From DASRDS01 sp035570055 (GTDB taxonomy: Bacteria; Gemmatimonadota; Gemmatimonadetes; Gemmatimonadales; Gemmatimonadaceae): 64,000 nucleotides of DNA. Shown in pieces: positions 7,549 through 15,032 of the stretch. A program made the translations under genes and the position numbers. The notes under the pieces are model-generated. The model did not search any database. It was not told where the DNA came from and saw nothing but the letters and a program-made list of their open reading frames with translations. Positions within the stretch are counted from its first letter, which is position 1. Every line of letters starts with the position of its first letter. The DNA lies in the NCBI GenBank assembly GCA_035570055.1, contig DATMLM010000058.1, forward strand, positions 10,414-74,413, given 5' to 3'.

Positions 7549-9624
7549 ATGACCACGATCGTTCGCGGCGCGTGCCCCCACGACTGCCCGGACACCTGTG
7601 CGACGTTGACAACGGTCGAAGACGGCCGGGCCATATCGATCGCCGGCGATCCCAATCACCCGTTCACCCAGGGTTTCTTGTGTGCCAAGGTGAATCGGTA
7701 CGTGGAGCGTACGTATCATCTTGACCGCCTGAAAACGCCTCTCCGGCGGCGTGGTCGCAAAGGTCGCGGGCAATTCGTCCCCATCTCGTGGGATGATGCA
7801 CTAGACGAGATCGCTACTCGGCTCGGCGCAATCGCCCGATCGAGCGATGGACCGCAAGCCATACTGCCTTATTCATATGCGGGCACTATGGGACTCGTGC
7901 AGGGTGGCTCGATGGACCACCGATTCTTTCACCTCCTCGGTGCGTCCAAGCTCGACCGCACGATCTGCTCCGAAGCCGGGCGTCAAGGCATGATCATGAC
8001 GGTCGGCGCCAACCTCGGCGCCGACGCGGAAGGCATCCCGGAAAGCGATCTCATCTTGTTGTGGGGGACGAATACTCTTACGTCGAATCCCCACATGTGG
8101 CCCTTCGTGCTCGAGGCCAAGCGGCGTGGGGCACCGGTCATCTGCATCGATCCGTTACGCACGCGAACTGCTGCGCAAAGCGATGAGTGGCTGGCGATCC
8201 GGCCAGGTACTGACGCCGCTCTGGCGCTCGGTATCATGCACGTCGTGTTTGCGCAGGGATTAGAGGATCGGGACTACCTCGAGCGTTATACCATTGGGAG
8301 TACTTCGCTTCGCGAACGCGTACAGCTGTACCCACCCGACCGAGTAGCGGCCATTACCGGACTTGATGCCAGCGTGGTACAGAGTCTTGGGGAGCGATAT
8401 GGCAAGGCCAAGGCGGCGTTCATTCGGGTGAATTACGGGTTACAGCGGCACGCCGGAGGTGGCATGGCCGTGCGAACCATCGCTTGCCTGCCGGCCATCA
8501 CCGGACATTGGAGACGGCCCGGTGGCGGCGTGCAACTGTCGACGAGCGCGGCGTTCAAGTTCAACCGCGAAGCGTTGGAGAGACCGGATCTGTCGCCGCC
8601 CGTCCGCACGATCAACATGATCCGCCTGGGCGACGCACTGACCAAGCCCGATGCCGGAGTCGGTGGACCACCAGTGCGCGCGCTGATCGTGTATAACTCG
8701 AATCCAGCGTCAGTTGCGCCCGATCGCAATACGGTGCTGGCGGGCCTCGAGCGCGAGGATCTGTTCACGGTCGTATTGGAGCACTTCCAAACCGACACCG
8801 CTGACTACGCAGACATCGTCCTGCCGGCCACTACGCAGCTGGAGCACTGGGACGTGCACCTCGCGTACGGACATTTTTACGCGACGCTCAATCGCCCGGC
8901 GATCGAGCCGGTCGGGGAGAGCAAGCCGAACAGCGAGATTTTTCGGCTGATCGCGGCCCGGATGGGAATGACGCACCCGTCGCTCGCCGATGACGATCTC
9001 ACGCTGATCCGTCAGGCGCTGGCATCCGATCACCAGCGGATGGGTGGGGTGACGCTCGAGACGCTCATGGAACAGGGCTGGGCACGGCTCAACGTGCCGA
9101 GGCCCTATCTTCCGTACGCCCACGGAGGCTTTTTGACCCCCAGTGGGAAGTGCGAACTGTACTCGGAGCGGCTCGCGGAACTCGGACTCGATCCGGTGCC
9201 TACCTACACGCCGCCGCGCGAGTCGCCGGAAGAAGCCCCGGAGCTCGCGGCGCGGTTTCCGCTGACACTGATTTCGTCGCCACGGCACCAGTTTCTGAAT
9301 TCCACATTCGTGAATGTGCCGTCATTGCGCCGGGGCGCGGAGCCGGAGTGTCATTTGCATGTATCGGACGCCGAGCAGCGGGGTATCACCGACGGTGACC
9401 GAGTGACCATTCACAACGATCGGGGACAGTTCGTCGCGACCGCGCGTGTCGTGGACTCCTTGCGGCCGGGCGTCGTCTGGGCGCCGTCGATCTGGTGGGG
9501 CAAGTTCACACCCGACGGGCAGAATCCAAACGCGACGACGTCCCAGCTCGAAACGGACCTCGGCCACGCACCGGTGTTCTACGACAACCTCGTCGAGGTG
9601 TCACACGCATTCGTGGAGAGTTGA
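7549..9624 (+). CDS. Molybdopterin-dependent oxidoreductase (formate dehydrogenase/nitrate reductase-like)
   Basis: 691 residues. The N-terminal 4Fe-4S motif is CPHDCPDTC with the fourth cysteine in GFLCAKV about 30 residues later. The molybdopterin oxidoreductase core (WDDALDEIATRL, LLWGTNTLTSNP, VVLEHFQTDTADYADIVLPATTQLE) and the C-terminal molydopterin dinucleotide-binding domain (LISSPRHQFLNSTF) follow. There is no twin-arginine signal, so it is probably cytoplasmic. No small or membrane subunit is adjacent, and the substrate cannot be deduced; such stand-alone members are often misnamed formate dehydrogenases. A purine-rich CGAGAGA precedes the ATG. Confidence 0.9.
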   Translation: MTTIVRGACPHDCPDTCATLTTVEDGRAISIAGDPNHPFTQGFLCAKVNRYVERTYHLDRLKTPLRRRGRKGRGQFVPISWDDALDEIATRLGAIARSSDGPQAILPYSYAGTMGLVQGGSMDHRFFHLLGASKLDRTICSEAGRQGMIMTVGANLGADAEGIPESDLILLWGTNTLTSNPHMWPFVLEAKRRGAPVICIDPLRTRTAAQSDEWLAIRPGTDAALALGIMHVVFAQGLEDRDYLERYTIGSTSLRERVQLYPPDRVAAITGLDASVVQSLGERYGKAKAAFIRVNYGLQRHAGGGMAVRTIACLPAITGHWRRPGGGVQLSTSAAFKFNREALERPDLSPPVRTINMIRLGDALTKPDAGVGGPPVRALIVYNSNPASVAPDRNTVLAGLEREDLFTVVLEHFQTDTADYADIVLPATTQLEHWDVHLAYGHFYATLNRPAIEPVGESKPNSEIFRLIAARMGMTHPSLADDDLTLIRQALASDHQRMGGVTLETLMEQGWARLNVPRPYLPYAHGGFLTPSGKCELYSERLAELGLDPVPTYTPPRESPEEAPELAARFPLTLISSPRHQFLNSTFVNVPSLRRGAEPECHLHVSDAEQRGITDGDRVTIHNDRGQFVATARVVDSLRPGVVWAPSIWWGKFTPDGQNPNATTSQLETDLGHAPVFYDNLVEVSHAFVES

Positions 9625-9627
9625 ATT

Positions 9628-11097
9628 TTGTCGCTACTGCCTGAAACGCTCGGCGCGCTGAAAGCATCGCCGTTCGGCGCCCCCGAACGGGCATTGCGGT
9701 CGGTGAAAGACGAGCTCCGGACGAACCTGCTCGCCCGCCTCGCGTGCGGCGGGCCGCTGTTTCCCGGCGTCATTGGGTATGAAGAGACCGTCATGCCGCA
9801 GATGGTCAATGCGATCCTCTCGCGTCACAACTTTATTTTGCTCGGTCTCCGCGGCCAGGCCAAATCGCGCATTCTCCGAGCCCTTACCTCGCTCCTCGAT
9901 GACGCGCTGCCGATCATCGCCGGGAGCGAGGTGAACGACAATCCGTTCGCGCCGATTTCGAAATACGGGCGCACCCTCCTCGCCGAGGCGGGTGAGGACA
10001 CCCCGATCGTCTGGCTGGACCGGACGGCGCGCTACATCGAGAAGCTCGCGACGCCTGACGTGACGATCGCGGATATCATCGGCGATGTCGATCCGATCAA
10101 AGCCGCGCGCGGCGGGCATTTGTTATCCGACGAGCTGACGATTCACTACGGGATGTTGCCTCGTGCGAATCGGGGCATTTTCGCGCTCAATGAATTGCCG
10201 GATCTCGCCGGCAAGGTCCAAGTCGGACTGTTCAACATCATGCAAGAAGGGGATGTCCAGATAAAGGGATATCCCGTTCGCCTGCCGCTGGATGTCGAGC
10301 TGTGCTTCACGGCAAACCCGGAAGACTATACCGCGCGTGGAAAGATCATCACGCCGCTCAAAGACCGTATTGGGAGTGAGATTGTTACGCACTACCCCGA
10401 GACGGTCGGACTCGGCATGGAGATCACGCAGCAGGAAGCGTGGGTCGATCGAGGCATCAGAGTCAGAGTCCCGGACTTCATTGCCGAAGTGATTGAACGG
10501 ATTGCGTTCGAGGCGAGAGTCGACAAGCGAATCGATAGGCGGTCTGGCGTGTCGCAACGGATGCCGATATCGGTGCTCGAGAACGTCGTGTCGAATGCCG
10601 AGCGGCGCGCTCTGGAGATGGGCGAATCGGAAATCGTGCCGCGGATTGCTGACATCTATGCGGCCCTGCCGGCGATTACCGGAAAGATCGAGCTCGAGTA
10701 TGAAGGCGAGCTGATTGGTGGCCAGGCGATCGCGCGTGAGCTGATTCGCCGGGCGTCGGATGCGACGTTCAAAGAACGGGCGGGCAACGTCAACACTGAC
10801 GAGATCGTGATGTGGTTCGACTCCGGCGGCGCGTTGCAGGTGTCGGACGATGTCTCGACCGACGCCGTGCACAAGGGCTTCGAGACGGTGCCTGGGCTCC
10901 TGCGAGTCGTCCGAGATACCGCGCTCGCGCCGCGGGGGGATCTCCCGGTCGCGACCGCGGCGTGCGAGCTCGTGTTGGAAGCGCTGGTCGCCCGCCGCAA
11001 GATCTCGCGCTCGGACACGGGCCAGTATGGGAGAGCCGTACAGGAGCAACGGAGACGGCCAGGCCAGGATATGTTCGGTGGCGGCCTCTCCGCCTAA
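9628..11097 (+). CDS. MoxR/magnesium-chelatase-like AAA+ ATPase
   Basis: 489 residues from a TTG at 9628, supported by GGAGAG about 7 bases upstream. Walker A is GLRGQAKS; the Walker B region reads FALNELPDL, with Asn where many relatives have Asp. The sensor region is CFTANPEDYTARGKIITPLKDRIGS. It resembles the chelatase I-type ATPases that pair with VWA proteins to remodel or mature metalloenzymes. A matching VWA gene lies 2.6 kb downstream (13730). It follows the molybdoenzyme gene by 3 bases, so it may act as its chaperone; that is inference. Confidence 0.85.
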   Translation: MSLLPETLGALKASPFGAPERALRSVKDELRTNLLARLACGGPLFPGVIGYEETVMPQMVNAILSRHNFILLGLRGQAKSRILRALTSLLDDALPIIAGSEVNDNPFAPISKYGRTLLAEAGEDTPIVWLDRTARYIEKLATPDVTIADIIGDVDPIKAARGGHLLSDELTIHYGMLPRANRGIFALNELPDLAGKVQVGLFNIMQEGDVQIKGYPVRLPLDVELCFTANPEDYTARGKIITPLKDRIGSEIVTHYPETVGLGMEITQQEAWVDRGIRVRVPDFIAEVIERIAFEARVDKRIDRRSGVSQRMPISVLENVVSNAERRALEMGESEIVPRIADIYAALPAITGKIELEYEGELIGGQAIARELIRRASDATFKERAGNVNTDEIVMWFDSGGALQVSDDVSTDAVHKGFETVPGLLRVVRDTALAPRGDLPVATAACELVLEALVARRKISRSDTGQYGRAVQEQRRRPGQDMFGGGLSA

Positions 11098-11584
11098 GCC
11101 CGCCGCGCCGAGCGTCACAGTCCGGCGGGCGACGGGGCGCGACCTCGACGCCGTCGTCGCGCTTCGGCTGGCGCTGCTCCGCGAGCACGCGTCGAATCCG
11201 ATTTATCGTCGGCTGGCGAGCGACGTGACGGCGCGGGCCCGGCGGTTGTTCGCCCGACAGCTCGACTCGCCCGGCGAGATCACGTTGCTCGCCGAGCGGG
11301 ATGGGGCGATCGTCGGGATCTTGCGGTGCGTGGAGTCGAGCGGGTCGCCCCTGCTCTCCCCCGAGCAGTACGCGTACGTGTCATCGGTCTACGTCGATCC
11401 GGCGGTGCGCCGCCACGGCGTGTTGCGCGCGCTGCTGGAGCGCGCCGAGGCGTGGGCCCGGAGCGTGGGGCTCGACGAGTTCCGGTTGCACAGCGTCGCC
11501 GATGGCGAGGCGGCCAACCGGGCGTGGGATGCCCTGGGGTTCGAGATCGTCGAGCATCTGCGCGTTCGATCAGTCGATCGATAG
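11078..11584 (+). CDS. GNAT family N-acetyltransferase
   Basis: About 168 residues from the GTG at 11078, overlapping the ATPase gene by 20 bases. The GNAT core is visible: VTVRRATGRDLDAVVALR at the start, then YVSSVYVDPAVRRHGVLRALLERAEAWA, in which R-R-H-G-V takes the place of the acetyl-CoA pyrophosphate-binding RxxGxG/A motif, and the terminal AWDALGFEIVE strand. The acceptor substrate is unknown. Confidence 0.82.
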   Translation: MAASPPKPAAPSVTVRRATGRDLDAVVALRLALLREHASNPIYRRLASDVTARARRLFARQLDSPGEITLLAERDGAIVGILRCVESSGSPLLSPEQYAYVSSVYVDPAVRRHGVLRALLERAEAWARSVGLDEFRLHSVADGEAANRAWDALGFEIVEHLRVRSVDR

Positions 11585-11591
11585 CGGCCCG

Positions 11592-12278
11592 ATGCCGACC
11601 ATCACGATCTCGCGCCTTTTCGGGTCCGGTGGGTCTGACGTGGCGGCGCGAGTCGCCGCGCTGCTTGGCTGGGCGTTGCTCGACAACGAGATCGTCAACG
11701 AAGTCGCGGCGCGGTTGGGCATGCCGGTCGATGAAGTGCAGGCGCGCGAGGAGCGCGTGCCATCGTTGACCGCACGGCTCACCGATGCGTTGGCGATGAG
11801 CACGCCCGAGGTTCAGCCGGTCACGGGTGAATACGCGCTGCCGGCGACCGAGCGGTTGATCGCCGTCACGCGACGCGTGATCGAGGAGTACGTCGCGCGA
11901 GGACCCGTCGTCATCGTGGGTCGTGGCGCTCAAGCCATCTTGGCCGAGCGTGCCGATGCGATTCACGTATTCTGCTACGCGCCGCGGCCGGCGCTCGTGC
12001 AGCGCATCATGGCGCGGGAGGGACTGGCTCAGGCGCAGGCCGAGAAGCGCCTCGACGAGGTGAACGCGCAGCGGGCGCAGTCGGTGAAGCGATTCTATGA
12101 TCGCGACTGGCGCGCGCCGGAGAATTATCACATCTGCATCAACACCGATTGGCTTGGCGTCGAAGGCTCGGCGCAGACCATCGCCAGGGCGGCGCGGTTG
12201 GTGTTCCCCTCGGTGACACCCGAGCGGTTTACGCCCGCTTATAACCGGCGAATCTCGGGCGATTTGGAAAAGGCGTAG
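11592..12278 (+). CDS. Cytidylate kinase-like family protein
   Basis: About 228 residues. It starts TITISRLFGSGGSDVAARVAALLGW, a P-loop of the cytidylate-kinase-like family in which the final Lys-Ser/Thr of classic Walker A is replaced (GSGGSDVA). It continues with GPVVIVGRGAQAIL and the lid region KRFYDRDWRAPENYHICINTDWLG. These proteins are related to Cmk but usually co-exist with it and their substrate is not established. The 3' end runs 40 bases into the oppositely oriented MFS gene. Confidence 0.8.
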   Translation: MPTITISRLFGSGGSDVAARVAALLGWALLDNEIVNEVAARLGMPVDEVQAREERVPSLTARLTDALAMSTPEVQPVTGEYALPATERLIAVTRRVIEEYVARGPVVIVGRGAQAILAERADAIHVFCYAPRPALVQRIMAREGLAQAQAEKRLDEVNAQRAQSVKRFYDRDWRAPENYHICINTDWLGVEGSAQTIARAARLVFPSVTPERFTPAYNRRISGDLEKA

Positions 12279-13465
12279 TACGCGTAGGCGAGCATGACGG
12301 CCGCCGCACCGCCAATCGCCCAGTCGACGCCAACGGCGTTGGCCACGGTGCCAGCCACGAACGAGCCGACGACCTGTGCCACGCCGACGGCGATCAGCGA
12401 GTAGGCGGCCATCAGGCGCCCGCGAAGTGCATCGGGCACAAGGGACTGCAAGAGACTGTTCGCGAGGGCGCCGTTCAGGATCATCATGAAGCCGCAGCCC
12501 AAGAGCAAGCCACGGGACAGCCACTCTGAACGAGAGAGCGAGAAGGCGATCAGCAGCAACGAAAAGCCGTAGGTGGAGAACGCCATCAGGCGACCGCGAC
12601 GGAAGCGACCGCTCGCGGCGGCGAGAAAGAGCGCGCCGGCGAGTCCGCCGATGCCGACGCACGCCAACAGCACGCCGTAGCCGCCGGCGCCGGCGTGCAG
12701 GAGGTCGCGGGCGACCACCGGCATCAATGTGAGATAGGGGATGCCGCAGATCGAGTAGATCGTGACCATGCGCATGAGCGCCGAGACCTCGGGGGTCTTC
12801 GCCATGTAGCGAAGGCCTTCGAGGAGGCCGTCGATGGGCGACGCGTGGGGTGCCGCGATCCAGGGCGGGAGCCGGATCATGAAGAGCCCCGCGAGTACGG
12901 CGAGGTAGCTGATCGCGTTGAGCAGGAAGCACCAGGAGAGGCCGAACGCCGCGAGCACGGCCGCGCCGATCGCGGGGCCGATGATGCGGGCGAGGTTGAA
13001 GCCGCTGGAGTTGAGCGCGATCGCGTCGTGGAGGTCGTCGCGGCCGACGAGCTCGATCATGAGCGACTGGCGGGCCGGGATCTCGAACGCGCTCGCGATT
13101 CCGTTGAAGGCGGCGAGGCCGAGTAGCAAAGGGATTGTGATACGGTTCGTGGCTGTGAATGCCCAGAGAGCGGCTGCCTCGACCAGGAGGCAGGCCTGGC
13201 AGATGGTCACGAGCGTCAGCTTGTTGACGCGGTCGGTGACGACTCCCGCTGGGAGCGATAGCGCGAGAATCGGCAGGGATCCGATGGCGCTGACCAGGCC
13301 GACAATGAAAGCGCTGTTGGACAGCTGGAGTGCCAACCAACCCTGGGCCATCGTCTGCATCCAGGTGCCCATCAGTGACACCGTCTGGCCGATCCAGAAG
13401 ATCCGGAAGTTCCGGTGCTGTATCAGCGTTCGGAACGGATTCAGGGATCGGGCGGTCGTGGGCAT
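12239..13465 (-). CDS. MFS transporter, EntS/MFS_3-type
   Basis: 408 residues with about 12 hydrophobic segments. The start FRIFWIGQTVSLMGTWMQTMAQGWLALQLSNSAF and the loop PAGVVTDRVNKLTL are characteristic of the enterobactin-exporter-like MFS_3 group. The ligand is unknown. The last 40 bases overlap the 3' end of the cytidylate-kinase-like gene on the other strand. Confidence 0.9.
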   Translation of the reverse strand: MPTTARSLNPFRTLIQHRNFRIFWIGQTVSLMGTWMQTMAQGWLALQLSNSAFIVGLVSAIGSLPILALSLPAGVVTDRVNKLTLVTICQACLLVEAAALWAFTATNRITIPLLLGLAAFNGIASAFEIPARQSLMIELVGRDDLHDAIALNSSGFNLARIIGPAIGAAVLAAFGLSWCFLLNAISYLAVLAGLFMIRLPPWIAAPHASPIDGLLEGLRYMAKTPEVSALMRMVTIYSICGIPYLTLMPVVARDLLHAGAGGYGVLLACVGIGGLAGALFLAAASGRFRRGRLMAFSTYGFSLLLIAFSLSRSEWLSRGLLLGCGFMMILNGALANSLLQSLVPDALRGRLMAAYSLIAVGVAQVVGSFVAGTVANAVGVDWAIGGAAAVMLAYAYYAFSKSPEIRRL

Positions 13466-13487
13466 GCTCCCATGATTATATTCGTAG

Positions 13488-13510
13488 GAACGCTCGCTGC
13501 GCTCGCGTTC
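13488..13510. repeat. Short inverted repeat upstream of the MFS gene
   Basis: GAACGC at 13488-13493 and GCGTTC at 13505-13510 flank an alternating CTCGCTGCGCTC core, giving a 23-base hairpin directly before the tandem repeats. It resembles dispersed REP-like hairpins, but only this copy is seen in the window. Confidence 0.4.
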
Positions 13511-13516
13511 ACTACG

Positions 13517-13680
13517 CCGTCGTGGGGCGGGAACCCGAGGAACGCTGGTCGAGTAGGATCAATACGACGCGTTGCAACGGAACCCGAGGGCGCGCTGGTC
13601 GAGTAGGATCTATACGACGCCGTTGTAGCACGGGAAGCGAGGCACGCTGGTCGAGCAGGATCAATGGCACGCCGTTGTAG
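13517..13680. repeat. Three-copy ~50-bp tandem repeat
   Basis: The core CGCTGGTCGAGTAGGATC starts at 13543, 13593 and 13645 (third copy GAGCAGGATC), giving periods of 50 and 52 bases. Flanking parts are also repeated: (G)GGAA(C/G)CGAGG before each core and ATACGACGC or ATGGCACGC with CCGTTGTAG after it. The copies differ at several bases, so they are not recent. The array fills the gap between the MFS start and the VWA gene and lies about 50 bases upstream of the VWA start. Confidence 0.85.
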
Positions 13681-13729
13681 CGTCCGGTACAATGCGCCGG
13701 AGCGGAGCGAACGGCGCCAGGGGGATCAG

Positions 13730-15010
13730 GTGAGATTTCATACCTACCAGAAGTTCAGCCCAGAGTCCGCCGACGCCATTGATCTCCAGGCGTTGCTCGA
13801 CAAGCTCGCGGATTTTCTCCTGCAATCAGGGTTCGCCGGCGGCAAGCAGTCGAGTCCCTACTGGGGCGACTTCGGTGAAGAGGCCGACCGGTCGATGGAG
13901 GCGCTGCGCGAGGCCATCCTCGACGCGCTGGTCGAGAGCGGCCAGTTCACGCCCGAGATGCTGGAAGCGCTGCGCGGCGACGGGGACGAGGAGTCGCAGG
14001 CGAAGCTCGCGCAACTGCTCGATCAGCTGGTGCAGCGGCTCGCGGCCGAGGGGTATCTGCGCATTGACGCCCCACCGCAGATGCCGGGCACGCAGCAGCC
14101 TGTTACGGGCAAAGGCGGGTTGGCCCACGCGGCCTCAAAGGACGTCCAGTTCAATCTCACCGAGAAGGGCATCGACTTTCTCGGTTATAAGACACTGCGG
14201 GGCATTTTGGGCTCGTTGGGCAAGTCGAGCTTCGGAAGCCACGAGACGCCGTATCTGGCGACCGGGATCGAGGCCGATGGGTTCAGCAAGCCATACGAAT
14301 TCGGCGACGTGTTGAATCTCGACGTCAACGAGACGCTGAAGCACGCGCTGGCGCGGACCGGGAAGATCGAAGTTCCGATGGATCTCGATTACGGCGACCT
14401 CATGGTGCGGCAGGCCGAGTATCGGTCATCGTGCGCGACCGTGCTCATGCTCGATACGTCGCACTCGATGATTCTCTACGGCGAGGACCGGTTTACGCCC
14501 GCGAAGAAGGTTGCGCTGGCGTTGACGCATCTCATCCGCACGCAGTATCCGGGGGACTCGATCAAAGTCATTCTGTTTCATGACTCTGCCGAGGAGATTC
14601 CGCTGGCGCGGCTCGCCCACGCGCAGGTGGGGCCGTATCACACGAATACGGCCGAGGGGTTCAAGTTGGCGAGACGGCTGCTGTTGGCGCAGAAGAAGGA
14701 CATGCGCCAGATCGTCATGATCACGGACGGGAAGCCGAGCGCGCTCACGATGCCCAATGGGCAGATCTACAAGAACTCCATGGGGCTCGATGCAACGGTC
14801 ATTCAGCACACGCTCAAAGAAGTGGCGTTGTGCAAAAAGGCCGGCATCATGATCAATACGTTCATGCTGGCCCGTGATCGCGCCCTGGTGGAGTTCGTGA
14901 AGCGCGTCTCCGAGATATCGCGGGGCAAGGCGTACTTCACGAATACCATGACCCTGGGGCAGTTCATCCTCATGGACTTCCTGAAGAAGAAGACCCGCAA
15001 GGTCTCCTGA
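13730..15010 (+). CDS. VWA domain protein, partner-type of MoxR ATPase
   Basis: About 426 residues from the GTG at 13730, preceded by AGGGGG. A helical N-terminal half is followed by a von Willebrand A domain with the MIDAS motif D-T-S-H-S starting at D242, a threonine site in GPYHTNTAEG, and the MITDG strand. It ends KKKTRKVS. Cytoplasmic VWA proteins of this type work with MoxR/chelatase-like AAA ATPases; the likely partner is at 9628. The longer upstream frame (from 13664) runs through the tandem repeat edge and is less likely coding. It ends 5 bases from the tyrosine kinase stop. Confidence 0.87.
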   Translation: MRFHTYQKFSPESADAIDLQALLDKLADFLLQSGFAGGKQSSPYWGDFGEEADRSMEALREAILDALVESGQFTPEMLEALRGDGDEESQAKLAQLLDQLVQRLAAEGYLRIDAPPQMPGTQQPVTGKGGLAHAASKDVQFNLTEKGIDFLGYKTLRGILGSLGKSSFGSHETPYLATGIEADGFSKPYEFGDVLNLDVNETLKHALARTGKIEVPMDLDYGDLMVRQAEYRSSCATVLMLDTSHSMILYGEDRFTPAKKVALALTHLIRTQYPGDSIKVILFHDSAEEIPLARLAHAQVGPYHTNTAEGFKLARRLLLAQKKDMRQIVMITDGKPSALTMPNGQIYKNSMGLDATVIQHTLKEVALCKKAGIMINTFMLARDRALVEFVKRVSEISRGKAYFTNTMTLGQFILMDFLKKKTRKVS

Positions 15011-15032
15011 TCGGCCTATTTTCGGCCGATCA
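15008..15032. terminator. Perfect hairpin containing both convergent stop codons
   Basis: TGATCGGCC (15008-15016) and GGCCGATCA (15024-15032) form a perfect 9-bp stem with loop TATTTTC. The TGA of the VWA gene is the first three bases, and the TAG of the kinase gene (minus strand) lies at 15018-15016. Position suggests a shared bidirectional terminator; no long T-run follows. Confidence 0.6.

Noticed and set aside
13517..13680. Repeat array considered as CRISPR
   Set aside because: Units are contiguous, about 50 bases, diverged, with no equal-length spacers and no cas genes nearby.
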